A stretch of 64,000 nt of DNA, from the NCBI GenBank assembly GCA_029216955.1, contig JANAVB010003400.1:19833138-19897137 (forward strand), read 5' to 3'. The stretch is from Iris pallida. Its lineage: Eukaryota; Streptophyta; Magnoliopsida; Asparagales; Iridaceae. The first letter of the stretch is position 1, and every line of letters begins with the position of its first letter. The translations under genes and the position numbers were made by a program. Below the pieces are notes generated by a model. It saw only the letters and a program-made list of their open reading frames with translations. It was not told the origin of the DNA and made no database searches. Below are positions 21,385 to 33,169 of this stretch, in pieces.

Positions 21385-21988
21385 GGAAGTGTAAAACCCC
21401 TGAATTTTTACTATTTTTATTATTATTTTAATTTGATACCAATTTTTTTTATATAGTACGTCGCGTAGTTGCATTGTACATCGCGCGCGAAATTTTATTT
21501 TCTTAATTACTCGACGAGTGCGAATATGTGCGAACGTACATATTTTTAGAAAAACGTTTTCTATTTCAAAATAATAGATATAATAATTATTTTTGCTATC
21601 ATTTCTAAGTTTGTTATTTTTACTTCATTTCTAAAAGTTATTAATAATAAATAATATTTTTGTATACTAGAAAAGCATAATTATGTAAAAAAATATTTGT
21701 GCATATTATCTAAAAGTTATTAAGAGAACAAAAATACATTATTATATGTATTTTTAGGAAAATATTTTTTTTGTGGCAATTTAAATCTTTTATTAAATTT
21801 TATGGATTTGATTTTAAATAGTTTAAAATTTAGGATAGAATTTATATTTAATTCGAGTTTGATTATCTAGATTTAAATTAATTTAGATTTGGATTTGAAT
21901 TTATTGAATTAATTTAAATTAATAGATTGAATTATCTAATTGGGTTTAAACTAATCTAATCCTTATCCAACTGAAAATTTCCACATCC

Positions 21989-21996
21989 TATAAATA
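21989..21996 (+). promoter_or_regulatory. TATA box of the solo LTR
   Basis: TATAAATA in CATCCTATAAATAGGCAGG. The sequence switches from AT-rich to C-rich about 150 bp downstream. Confidence 0.7.
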
Positions 21997-22149
21997 GGCA
22001 GGTACTCATCCATAAATTGCTACCATTCACAAATTCATCCACAAAACTTTTCTCCACAAATCTACGTGCATCGTATCGGTGTCCTCCTTTCACATCCACT
22101 ATATTCCATATTGTATAAGTACATTGTTCATCGTGTCCGACAAATCCGG

Positions 22150-23250
22150 ACACACCGCCATGCCACCACCGATGTTGCTACGACAACCCTGCCCTCGCAG
22201 CCGCCATCTCCACCCGCAGCCCAGCCACCGACCGAATCCCGACCTCACCTCTGCCGTAGCCACATGGCCCCGTTCCACCCTCACCACCACCATCACAGAT
22301 ATCCCGTCCCCGCTCCGGCACCGGCCAGCCTCCTCCCGCCTAGCCAACACCCCTCGACCACCACCAGAGCAATACCGTCACGCCACCACCAGCACCCCCA
22401 TCCGCTCCCAGCGACCATCGACCCCCACCTTACACCCGTCACCACCGATAGCTCCCACGGCACCACCACCGTCATCTCGACCACCACCCTTTGCAGCACC
22501 CACCACAGCCTTTTTCCAGTCCGGCCACTCATCCTCGTCGCCCCCATCATTTCGGCCAACTGACCTTCACCACCACCAAGACAGCCACCCGCAGCCGCCC
22601 ATTAAACCAACAATCTCCTCTAATGCCATAAACCTCCGCCACGACACAGCCAAAAACCCCTAAATCCGTCACCGTCACTCCGCCAACCCTCCTCGACTCT
22701 CGGCCAACCACCACACCACGACACCAGAGAAGGGAAGGGAAAATAAAACTTAACCCTAAACTCAGCTCCGCCCGCCGACCGGCGCCCTCCGCCACGAGTC
22801 GCGCCGTGCTCCCCGGCTCCGTAACACCACCGCTCCCCACCTCTGGTCGCTGCCACCGCAGCCTTCCTCGCCGGAGCTGCCGTGCGTCGGTGTACTCATC
22901 CGTGCACCCGCCGGCCGACCCAGCCCCGGCTGCGACCACCCCCAAACGCCGATCCCCGCTGCTGTCCCCCGGCTCCACAAGTCGGAACCCCTCGCCTCCA
23001 GCGCGCCACCGCCTGGACGCTTCCTCCGCCGCGCCCCTGGCCGCCTGAGCCTCGATCCTCGCCCGCTCTTTCAACCTCCGCATCCCCGAAAGCTCCGCTG
23101 CCTTGCTTGGCCGCGGCCACCACAGCCCCTCACTTCTCCTCCGCTCGATCGAACTCGCAGCTCGCCACTCGTCTCCGTTCTCCCGTTCTGCCACTCTCTC
23201 TCCCCCCGACTCTTTTAACCCTCTTCGTTCACTTCCCCCCCTCACTTTTC
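22150..23250 (+). other. C-rich island in the solo LTR
   Basis: About 1.1 kb of CCACC/CCG/CTC-rich plus strand between AT-rich flanks. It gives long frames on both strands (194 codons plus at 22079-22663, 249 codons minus at 22547-23296) with Pro/Ser/Thr or Gly/Arg bias and no domain. I read it as an unusual R/U5 leader, not a gene. Confidence 0.6.
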
Positions 23251-23565
23251 TCTCTCTCCCTCTCTTGTTCTTTTTACTTTTGAGGGAGCACAGCACATTG
23301 AGCTGTGCTGAGTTTGCCTTTTTTTGTTTTTTTTTGTTTTTTTCTTATTTTTGTTTTTGTTTTGTTTTTGTTTTCTTTTTGTTTTTATTATTATTTGATT
23401 TTTTAATGGTAAAAACAGAAGATAATTGATTAGAATTATTAGGTTTCCTGTAATTTACAAAATATAGTATAGTCTCCATATTTTACTAGGTATATCTATT
23501 ATATGGTGTCATTAAAGTATTTTATATAAAAATATATACTAAGTAATTGTCAAAATATGTAGATA

Positions 23566-23613
<48 letters not shown>
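23566..23613 (+). repeat. (ATT)n microsatellite
   Basis: Perfect TTA/ATT repeats in the AT-rich part of the solo LTR. A T/TG-rich tract also lies at about 23318-23400. Confidence 0.9.
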
Positions 23614-23614
<1 letters not shown>

Positions 23615-26600
23615 ATTAATGTTATTTTTATTATTTTGTTGTCTTGCTAAATATTATTACTTGCATTATTATTATCATTTTAGAAAATTTTACAAATATT
23701 TTCTAGCTAATTTCAAAGTAAATTTTGACTCTAAAATATTTTCTCGAATTATATGTATATAAATTTATTTGACAAGTTATAGTTTTGGCCTAAATACTCC
23801 TTATTATTTTTGAATAAGTACCTAAATATCTTCATATATAAAATATCGTATTTATACTTAGAAATAGTATTTTGTCAAAACTTAGATTTTTTCTCCCTAA
23901 AAAGATTTTTGGATTTTTAAGTAATTAAATTAATTGTTTTACTAAATAAAACTATTTTTTAAGTATTAAGAAAAGTTTTATAAAAGCATATATATTATTT
24001 AACCCATTCTTTAGATATTTTTCCTGTCCATAACCAAGTCATTCCTTCGCCAATTCTAGACTACCTTATGTCGAACGTAACTAATTTGACCCTTCTGGAC
24101 CCAATGGAACCGTCCGTGCCACCACCCGAGGTCACCTTGTATTGTTGTTGCACCAAAGTCACAGTTTATGCCACCTTGATCATCGCAGCGCACCAGACGT
24201 CCTACCAGGCAAGACACCTTGCCATTTGCTGTTTATTTATTTTAGCTCATATTTCATAAATTATTTATTATTTTCTTTATGCAAAATAAATTGTGATACA
24301 TGGCATAACCTGTTAGAACTTACTGTTCATTTATATTTTCTGCTATGTATTAGTTTTCTTACACATTAAACCTAGATTTAAGGGACCACCTTTATGTGTT
24401 GCATTCATTGGCCTTGACACGTTGTACCACGAAGTTGTGTGTCGCATGTAGAATACGGACATGCGTGACTGGCTGGCCACCGGTACGTATAAGCCGTACG
24501 ATAGGAATAACCGCTAATAGAGGTTGCATGCTTAGTTTGACTTAGCGGTTATAGAGGTTTTATGTTGTGGATACAACAATATAGGCATTGGGTGGGGAGG
24601 ACAATTCCTTAGCGTATGGGCTTCAATGCACTTTCCCTTTTGTAATCCGTAAGCTCCGCCGGAGACGCGGGTCAGATTACCCATGATTACTGACGGCCAC
24701 TGACGTTCTGCAGAATGTTATGCTCTTATTGATTGGGCCTCTGGTGCCCCAAGGGGGGACTACGCCGATCCTATTTAGCCAGGGCCTATGCGTAGGAAGG
24801 ATTGTTCTTAACCACATTTCACTTAGAACGGTTAGGCACCTTTATCCGTTAGGTACGAGTACTTTTGGTTTGGGTACTTGTATCTGACCGTGGCTTGGAA
24901 CAATAACTTGTCGCGGATTAGTTCATCACATCTTGTCCTTGTTTGGTTGTAGGTGTGACTTACTACTTCGATGAGAAGGTATTGAACTTTGTTGGGGTCC
25001 GGATATTATATTGGATTCATAGCATGGAAAGATACGTCACCATGAATTAGTTTACCATCTCCTGTCCTTGTTTGGTTGGGGGGATGGTAAGCTAGTTCAA
25101 TATGTGTGTATTAGACCATGTTATAATTCAATTGAGTTATTTATTTGAGCAATATTTATTCAGTTTATATGGCATGATATTATGTGTCTTATTACGTCCC
25201 TCTGAGGACCTGGTTATCTCGCCAGGTGTGTGCTCTTGTCTTTCGCAGGTGCTCTAGCTCTAGCCGTGACCATCTCAAATTCTTCGAGGATGATTGCGCT
25301 TGGATCGTCTTCGCTTCCCTCGCCAAAATCATTTCTTTTCTCATGTATTTTTTTTCCTTTACTTGTTGGTAGTGGATTTGTCTTCGCCCAACATATTGTA
25401 TCAAGACAATTCATTATCATTATATGATATCTTTTATTTATTTATTTTGTGTGGATGAGATTAGTCATGGTTCTACTGTATTTTACAGCTTACGTATATT
25501 AATTATACGGCTGGCATGTCTACGTTCCTAGTCCTACGTATTTTGGGACTGGAGCGTTACAGGAAGCAGTCATGAGTGGAATGATGGACATAGCGGTGGA
25601 AGTGACAATATTTTGGGTCCTCCATTTCTGCCACTCGGGGCTCGCGCCTTGGTGGAGGGAGCTGGATCCTACCCCCTTGCAAGAGCATATCGAAGATAGG
25701 TTTGACATGACCATCTTCAAATGAGTAATTCACCTTGGGCCACGGACCTTCCGCCTGTTTTAGTTCGGGCTTCTAGGTCACATCAACGACTATGGCCTGT
25801 TTGCCCTTATTGTCCCGGTTGGAGGTGGTGCCACTGTTGTTGTTGCTGGAGGTGGAACCAAGATGTCTGCTCTTATCCTTCCATCTGGGATGTGTAATCC
25901 CAACTGGCGATCCTTCTTCAATTTTGCCTCTGTATTAGTAGCACTTATGATGAAGGTCGTCCAATCCCTGAACTGATCGTCACCCATCCAGAGGCTAATT
26001 GCGGGGAGCAACTTCTTCTGGCAGATTTCAATCAAGAACCTCTCAGGATTGCCTTAGGGCAATCTCATTGCGATTTGACGGAACCGCTCGATATAGTTCC
26101 GTGTTAGCTCTCTCTCTCCCTGAACGACGTCCATGAGAGATGATATCGTTACATTATACCCCACTTCATAGAATCTTTCCAGGAACATGTGCTTGAAGCC
26201 GTCAAAAGAATGGATGCAGTTGTCGGAAAGGTTACGGTACCAGTCGAACGCGATCCCCTCCAATGCTCCGATGAATAATCGCGTGAAGATGGCGTCACTA
26301 TACAGCAAGTGGTCGGTTGTGACCTCAAAGTAAGTCATGTATCGACTAGCAGAGGTCTTTCCATCATAAGAATCGATATGGAATGGCTTATGCCATTGTG
26401 GAAAAGGCACATCTCTCCATGCAATGGGATATGGCTGCCGTATTCTGAGGTCCCGAGAGGAGTCTCGGGCATTGAACATTGCCCGAAGCTCCTGGACTTC
26501 CCTCCTTGCCTCCTTGGCTTCATCTGCAGCTGAAGGAATGGATGCTTCTTAGGGATCATCACCCAAATGAGGGGCGGTCATGTTGGAGTCCGTATTGATT

Positions 26601-27900
26601 GTGGGTCCCAAGCTTGTTTGTCCGGGCGTCCTTGCCGATTGGGTTGGCAAGGCGGCTTTAATTTCGTCCACGGACTTGACCAAGGACAGGAGCATGGCTT
26701 CAAGTACTTTTAGATGTTGTCGATCAGAAGGCGCTTCATGATCATCGTCGGCCATAAAGACTGTCCGTACGTTGGTAGAGGTGGAAGGGACTGTAGTAGA
26801 GGTGCTCTCTGTGTTATACCCCAGTACCGAGAAATTATCGGGGAATGTCGGAATGTCTTCCTCCTCGGACTCGGAAGGGGTGCTACCCCCTGTACAGGAA
26901 GCCGCATTATCTTGGTGAGGGTGGTGGTCCTCTGGGAAATCCAAGTCTGTTGCACAGTTCTGGGGGACCTTTACCCCCTGTATGTGTTCTTGGTACACCG
27001 GATTGTCATATATATTGAGGGGACTGCTACCCCCAGTTTCATCTACTCTCAAGGAGGCCGAAGGTGCACCCCCAGGTGCTGGAAGCTTCTTTTTGGATCG
27101 AGTGCCTAAATAGACATCCCCTATGGTTGTCAGTGGGAACCCTCTAGATGAAGGTCTCCTTGCAATACTGGTCCAGATTGCCGGGCTAGAAAAGCCTGTC
27201 TTCTTTCCTCCCTTGCCAGGAGGAACCTTTTGAGTTGAATTATAGGAGGCGAAAGAAAACTTCTTGTCCCCCGGAATTTACACCTGTTTCTTGAGTTGTT
27301 GTCGGACAAGTGCTGGCTGCTGTAGTCGTCGAAAAACTGACTGCCGACCTTCAGGTGCTGCTGATTTGTCGCAGCAGTTGATGATGACTCGAGTGCAACG
27401 ACGTCCCGAGAGAGACTCATTGCATGCCAATGCTGCCACCTTGCGTTTGTGAGTAATCACCTCACGCAAGTCGGTAGCAAGCTGATCTACCTTTGCACCA
27501 AACTTATGGACTCGGGAATCCCGAGCGCACGGGTACTTAGGTATCATGTTTCCTTCCTGATCTGTGGCTAGTAACAACACTTGATCTGGATCGTTGGAGG
27601 GAGACTTTAAAGACTCACCCCATCCGTTAGCCCTGGGGGACTAGACGCGGGTGGTTCTGTACAACTTTCCATCAGGAGCCCGTGTAACAGTTAACGGGGC
27701 CCGCTGACAGTTAGTAACTTGGACAGTTGACTGGGCTTGTTCGGCCCACACTGCCCTAGACTTTTTTGACTTAGCGCATAGTAAAAAGAGTCCAGATTGA
27801 TACATCCCACATTCTCAATGGGCCTCATGGCGTCGGGTCCGCATGAGAGGCGGTTGATCACAGAGCTTCTGACAAGGTCGCATGAAACATCTTATCTGAG

Positions 27901-28079
27901 GCCAGGATTAGCTGCCGTATGGGCTATCTTTTTCGGCCAGAGCTGGCTGCCGCATAGGCTATCTTCCTATGGACAGAGCTGGCTGTCGCATGGGCTATCT
28001 TCCTGCGACCAGAGTTGGCTGTCGCATGAGTTGTCTGCCTGCGGCCAGAGTTGGCTGCCGCATGGACAGACTGCCCATC
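27901..28079 (-). repeat. Five tandem 35-36-bp units in the gag N-terminal region of A
   Basis: Units begin at 27901, 27936, 27972, 28008 and 28044, plus-strand pattern GCCAGAGCTGGCTGCCGCAT then GGGCTATCTTCCTGCG. On the coding (minus) strand they give 12-residue repeats such as HATANSGRRKIA. C has a more diverged version at 60910-61160 (for example HAVTSGSRIVYV). Confidence 0.88.
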
Positions 28080-28459
28080 TCTCTTATGCGGTTTCTTCTT
28101 TGTCCGCATGGATTTCCCTTATGCCCCCAAAAACTCAGCATCGTAGTATTTTTCTCTGCTGGATTTTGGGACAGTAGAGTCCTCTGCGGTCGGAAGCAAA
28201 GCCGTATGAGAGCTTTGGTCACCGTCTTGGGCTGTAGAAGGAGCTTCTTCGAGAACTTGGTCGGGGATAACAGTTCTGTGCACCGACGTCCTGCGAGTTC
28301 TCTTTGGGTTGGCTCGCTTCTGAGACAGGCTGGCGCTCCCTACAGAGAGCATTTCTTCGAAGGCTTGTTGGTTGAAATGAACCACAAGCATTTGCTGCGT
28401 AGAGCCAAGCTTGGACGCGTCAGATTGTGTCACCAACTTCTCATCAGAGGAGAAGGACA

Positions 28460-28477
28460 TCCCCAGTAGAGTCGCCA
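28460..28477 (-). other. Primer binding site of element A
   Basis: TGGCGACTCTACTGGGGA on the minus strand, 3 bp after the LTR end. C has TGGCGACTCTGCTGGGGA at 60537-60554. The form is typical of plant Tat/Athila-type elements. I have not matched it to a specific tRNA. Confidence 0.75.
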
Positions 28478-28480
28478 TTG

Positions 28481-29456
28481 TGTTTGCCATAAAAAATCAA
28501 AGACAGGTATTACAGAAATGCTAAAATTGATTACAAACTCACTTGTACAAAGAAAAGCCTACAAAGAAATCCTAGGAAACAATCTAAGTACAATTATTTA
28601 GTTTTGATTCTGGGGGGTGACGGTAGAGGCTCGGGAAAGTGCTATCAACTCTGCCTTACTCCTTGGACTATCTGACGCAGTCCTTAGCTCTTGAAGAAAT
28701 TGCTTTTCGAAGGTTGCCCGCCTTTTGCAGGGGTGTGGCACCCTGCTATTTATAGTTGTATGTATACTGAGTCGCATAGATTGCATGTGGCCACGTGGCA
28801 AACTAGCACGTGAAGACCCGCTCTTTGGCCGCCATCTGTCGATTTGTTAGGATTTTGTTGCAGAAAATCTGGGTAGTTAAGACTTGGTCAGCCCGCCACG
28901 TGTTCTGTCGCATGAATCATTTTGAGCCGCATGAGTCTCACAGTTTTCGACCATGTGGGGCCACATGAGACTCATGCGGCTTAAGTCGCAAACTTTCTTA
29001 GCCCGCATACAGCTTAAGGAATTTAAGCCGCACAGATTCTGTATTTTGGCTGCATAAAGCTCATGCGGCTTGGGTCGCAGTCGCCTTTGGCCGCATGAAG
29101 TTCGGAGACTTGGGGCCGCATATGTCTGAGCCGCATAAGGTTCATGCGGCTTAGGTGAAACTCCTTCTAGCCGCATGAAAAATGTATGAACCTTGCTTTT
29201 GGTGACGTCTGACGTCTTATCTTTTTTGTCAAAGTATCAGAGCTGTCATTTTTCTCAGTTTTGACAGAACTTGTCAGCTTTATCAGACGAACTGATCCTC
29301 TTAGCCGCATATCTTTCTTCTGCAGTAGGTTGTCTATGGGCTGCATAAGGCATTGAATCTGTCATGCGGCTTTCCTTTATGCGGACTTGTTTGGCCCAAA
29401 GTATATATGCAGTAATTTGTGATCCGCATGAACCCCGTATTTTCCATTCTTCTACA
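28481..29456 (-). repeat. 5' LTR of element A (976 bp)
   Basis: On the minus strand it starts TGTAGAAGAATGG and ends ATGGCAAACA, followed by the primer site. Minus-strand TATA box at 28747-28754. Matches the truncated 3' LTR at 13051-13922. ATGCGGC/GCCGCAT motifs are dense between 28770 and 29450. Confidence 0.9.
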
Positions 29457-30069
29457 CTTGACTTACGAACTGAGGTCCGTTGTCATGGATGATTCTTCGA
29501 GGAACTCCGAATCGATAGATGACATGATATTTGATAAAGCTGATAACACTGCTTGCCTTGACTTCGGCTAGAGGAATAGTTTCTGTCCATTTTGAGAAGT
29601 AATCGATTATAGCTAGGATGAACCGATGTCCTCGAGATGATGGTGGATTGATAGGACCAATGACATCCATGTCCCAGGCTTCAAAAGGCCAAGATGTTGC
29701 AGTGGGATACAAAAAATTCTGATGGTTGGTAGTTGAAATCTGTATGGATCTGACATGCCTGGCATTTTTTGTATATTCAATTGCATCTGCCACCATAGTG
29801 GGCCAATAGTATCCCATGCGTATGATACGGTTTTGTAGCTTAGGACCAGGCTGATATGCACCGCAGACACTGTCGTGAACTTCATGTAATATCTGTTTTG
29901 CTTTATCTCCCGCAAGACAATGCAGGAGCATACTGTCAAATGATCGACGATAAAGAGTCTTGGACAAGTGATTGTAATATAATCGGAGTGATCGGCGATG
30001 AATTATCGTAGCTTCTTTAGGATCCTCTGACAGGATGTCATGCACTACAAAGTCGATAAAGGGGATTCT
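29457..30069 (-). pseudogene. B integrase, N-terminal half, zinc finger lost
   Basis: HHCC region: HEVHDSVCGAYQPGPKLQNR with the second His replaced by Tyr, and EYTKNARHVRSIQIST where the two Cys of the usual C-x2-C are Arg and Ser. Catalytic core: AWDMDVIGPINPPSSRGHRF with the first Asp, and RIIHDNGPQFVSQ with the second. The third catalytic residue and the C-terminus are absent because element A starts at 29456. Integrase inserts element cDNA into the genome; this copy cannot. A stop at 30070-30072 separates it from the RNase H domain. Confidence 0.88.
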
Positions 30070-30612
30070 CTAATCCTCGATTGTAGTGCAAATCTCAACC
30101 GTATTACTGAATTCAATATTCAGATTATTTTCGATACAGAATAATTCTCGATTAGCGATGACGATTAACTGTTGCCTTTTTACAAGAACAGCTAGTACTG
30201 CTGCTAGATTAGCGAGTGCATCGGCTTCTGTATTGCATGCTCGGTGTATATGCTTAATAAAGAAACTTGTGAATAATGTAGCCATCTTGACTGCTGCTTC
30301 TTGGTAAGGGATGAGATCTTGATGTCGGACCTCGTACGTACCTCTAACCTGGTTGACAATCAGTTTAGAGTCTCCGTATACTTCAAAATAGTCGATACCC
30401 AGATGTTTAGTTAACTGGAGACCGATGAGTAAAGTGTTGTACTCAACAACATTATTAGAGCATGGCTCGTCCAGAGAGTAGACTCTTTGAATGGTTAGCC
30501 CTTCTGGGGATACAAGGATAATTCCTACTCTAGCGATGATGATACCGTTAGGTCTAATTCTAGATGCACCATCAAAGAATAGATGCCAAACGAGTATTCC
30601 TTCTGAAGTCAT
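30070..30612 (-). pseudogene. B archaeal-like second RNase H domain
   Basis: An open 180-codon piece with WHLFFDGASRIRPNG (first catalytic Asp), VVEYNTLLIGLQLTKHLGID (Glu), FEVYGDSKLIVNQVRGTYEV (Asp) and HRACNTEADALANLAAVLA (final Asp). This arrangement matches the extra RNase H (aRNH) known in Tat-type plant elements. The catalytic residues appear retained even though the surrounding polyprotein is broken. Role: degradation of RNA in RNA:DNA hybrids during reverse transcription. Confidence 0.85.
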
Positions 30613-31008
30613 GTTGGACTCTAGAGTCTCATCATGAATTTTGTCATAGAGTTTTTAAGTTTCAGGAATTGGATGAGCAGCCAAGAAGTCAGCTAGGGCT
30701 TGACCCTTGACAGACTTTTGTGGGACATAGACCATATCATACTGTGCTAGCAATATCGCCCATGTAGCAAGTCTAGAATTAAGTGTACTAGGCTTCTTCA
30801 TCAGAACTCGTAGAGGATTGACTCTGGAGATGACATGGATAGTCTGGCCTGTGATGTAATGAAGCATCTTCTAGACAGCGAACATCAAGGCTAAGCATTC
30901 TTTTTCCACCGGACTGTATCGATGTTCAACATCGATCATTATGCGACTGAGATAATAAATTGCTTGCTCATGGCCTTCATTGTTCTTCTGGGCTAGGAGG
31001 GCACACAG
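30613..31008 (-). pseudogene. B RT-linked RNase H, C-terminal part
   Basis: Contains LLAQKNNEGHEQAIYYLSR at the edge of the solo LTR, then HRYSPVEKECLALMFAV, a stop, ITGQTIHVISRVNPLRVLMK, RLATWAILLAQYDMVYVPQK and QALADFLAAHP, the order of the normal gypsy RNase H. Interrupted upstream at 31009. Confidence 0.8.
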
Positions 31009-33100
31009 TGTCACGATCCGCACCCGCTTTTCGGATACGACACGTGTCCAAGCCAGCCTACGCCGCAGAGTCGGCGGTGGAACACTGTCAAGCCCGTAAG
31101 AAGTAATTGCTCAAAATAAACTTTATTGCTCATTCGCATTTTTAAATTTATTACAACATTTACAATATTTAAAATTAAAGAGAATATACTGTTCTCACAA
31201 TTTATGAAAATGATACATCTGCTATCTATTTCTAGGTTAACATCAGCATACCCATGCCTCTCCAGTGCTAAGAGTGATCGCGGCTAAACCTGAAAAATGT
31301 TGGTTTCCAGTCAGGAATGGAACAAGCACACAAACCGACGGCAATGCGAAACACAATAGAATTAACAAGACATGAAAATAACATATGAGAGATGAAAACT
31401 AGAAGGTACTGATGACATGGCACGGTGGAGAAGAAAAAAAAAAGATAACTACCTATGTGGTGTGAAATATCCGTTTCGACATGTGAACGGTTAGGAGGTA
31501 AATTCGGTACCCTGCGCGTGTCGTGTGCAGCTGCTATTCTCCACGAAAGACACGGAGGATAGTTCTGGGTAGTCCACATGTCTACTAAGATATTTTCCCT
31601 TCCGACTATTCCGTGTGACGAGCGTGTCAACAAGCATCAAGACATATGTATAAGCATCAAATGAAAAGACCACTATGAATCGAAAGCAATCAGAAAGTGT
31701 ACTTGCCTGAGGTCCTTAGCTGGTAAAACCAATAATACTATACCACTCAATGAGCCACAATCAGTCAACACATGCAGAAGTCTCCAAATGCTAAAATAAA
31801 CAATACCAATGTTTTCAGAATAGTCAATTTAGCTAGGATTACCTGTCCTTAAGTCCAATTCTGGACACAGGGGCAAAACGGTAATTTTGGGCTAAAACGG
31901 TATCCCCCGTTGGACCCGCTTTGCACTGAAAATTGTGCCAGAGTCAATGGTCTCTAAAGTCGTCAAACTATATGTCAACAGGTTCAGTTTTCCGATACGA
32001 ACCCAACCGTATGTCCAAAGTTGGATTCCGACGGGCCGTGCACAAAATCGCCCGTTAAATCGGACCGTGGGGCCCACAAAACGATGATCCAATCCACTGT
32101 CTCAGAATCGGACCAAACTTGGCATACAGGACCAGAAAAATGATACGGTCCTGTTGGCGTAAGTTTCGTCTCGATCTGACGAGCGTGCACAAAGTAATTA
32201 GGGAATTTGCACAGAGGTCGATACGGTAAATTTTGACGGATACGCATCAAATTCGTCGCGCACACACGACCAATTTGAATTTCGTCAAAGCCCACACGTC
32301 CACGAAGCCGTTACACACCTTTTGATGCTTTCGGTTCACGACCACGTCGCCCGGATTGGCGGAACGCACGTCGTATCGAAAGTTTTTCTAATTTTTCTAT
32401 TGTTTTAAAAATAGATTTTCTTAGTTTTCATGGGTGAATAACTTCTTGCATAATTGATGAGAAATAATTCTATCTGAAGGGTTTTAATCCTGGTCATGCA
32501 CTCTAAAACTTTATTTAAATACAATTTATAATCTGGTGTTAGATCGATCCGAATCGATCTCTTAATATAGGTGCGTGGACTGTCATAAGTCCTATTTCGG
32601 GACAGGGTTTTGCCGATATTGGCATCAAGTTTCTGGCCAGGTTGTGACACTATCCTCAAATCCCCTTAGTGGGATCTCGAGTGGGTTATATCTTCTACGC
32701 GTAGGATTTGGTAGATTGTAAGATGATCAAACATGGAGGGAGGAAAGTGACCTGGAAATCGGTGCACTAGTGTGCGACTGCTGCTACTGCAGGGGCTCTT
32801 CTCTGTTGTGCCCGGCGGCCGTCCGGCGGCCCGCCGACGGCGTCGATCTCGCGATGACGCGGAGGTGGTCGCGTCGTCGCCCTCGTGGTTGAGTGGTGGT
32901 GCGATAGGTTAGGTTTTTCGAGGAATTCCCGAACTCCTATCGATCATTATATACGAGTAGTCTGTTGTTCGAACAGGATCGGGGCTCTAGGCTCTCAGGC
33001 TGGGGACTAGTGGGCTGGGCCTCTTTGCTGTGGGTTGGAATTAATTGCAGCTGGGGTGGGCCGGCTTGCTGGGCTCGGCTGAGAGCCTGGCTGGGATTTG

Positions 33101-33169
<69 letters not shown>

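Larger units (their letters stand above)
21390..25561 (+). mobile_element. Solo LTR of about 4.2 kb inserted in element A
   Basis: TGTAAAACCCCTGAATTT at the left and GGACTGGAGCGTTACA at the right bound it, flanked by a perfect duplication ggaag (21385-21389 and 25562-25566). The gag/protease frame of A resumes on both sides. No second copy of either end occurs inside and there is no gag-pol, so it is a solo LTR left by LTR-LTR recombination. Its ends resemble those of the chromovirus LTR at 45804 (TGTAATGACC...GGGGCGTTACA), suggesting a chromovirus-type LTR. A TATA box at 21989-21996 gives plus orientation. Confidence 0.85.
25567..28490 (-). pseudogene. Element A gag, degenerate
   Basis: Segments on the minus strand, 5' to 3': 28490-28119 (starts MANTMATLLG, reading through the primer site), a repeat region, 27580-27278 with RRCTRVIINCCDKSA, 27052-26549 with LLSLVKSVDEIKAALPTQSA, the Gag core 26479-26054 (RQPYPIAWRDVPFP, YDGKTSASRYMTYFEVTTDH, RLFIGALEGIAFDWYRNL, FLERFYEVGYN), and 26035-25790 (EICQKKLLPAISLWMGDDQF). 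The order matches C's gag frame throughout. Stops and frameshifts between segments make it a pseudogene. The family's Gag would form the particle and bind element RNA. Confidence 0.85.
13051..29456 (-). mobile_element. Element A: Tat-type Ty3/gypsy retrotransposon without pol, carrying a convergent gene
   Basis: Read on the minus strand: 5' LTR (28481-29456), primer site (28460-28477), gag, protease, a long spacer holding a plus-strand gene, a purine tract and the 3' LTR (13051-13922). The LTRs are clearly homologous, but the 3' LTR lacks the 106 bp matching 28481-28586. Flanks do not show a target duplication: the right flank lies in B's integrase, while the left flank is B-like spacer. I see no RT, RNase H or integrase between protease and 3' LTR, so A is non-autonomous. 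A solo LTR (21390-25561) interrupts it. Gag and protease resemble those of element C and of B. Tat lineage is inferred from Gag/PR similarity to B and from the convergent extra gene. Confidence 0.85.

Noticed and set aside
22066..23296. Long overlapping frames on both strands in the solo LTR (up to 249 codons)
   Set aside because: Strand-biased C-rich composition gives long stop-free stretches on both strands; no domain, Pro/Ser/Thr or Gly/Arg low complexity, inside a bounded LTR.
27901..28079. Regular direct repeats resembling a CRISPR array
   Set aside because: Units are contiguous 36-bp tandem repeats without unique spacers, in a plant retrotransposon gag leader.
28460..28477. tRNA-like sequence
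   Set aside because: Only the 18-nt primer-site complement is present; no cloverleaf or A/B boxes around it.
29452..29456. Extension of B's integrase frame a few codons past 29457
   Set aside because: Those bases belong to the end of A's LTR (CTACA), so the last codon is not integrase.
32620..32660. GGTTGTGACA near 32.64 kb as a second LTR boundary inside the solo LTR
   Set aside because: No matching start, no duplication around it, and no purine tract or primer site; treated as internal sequence.
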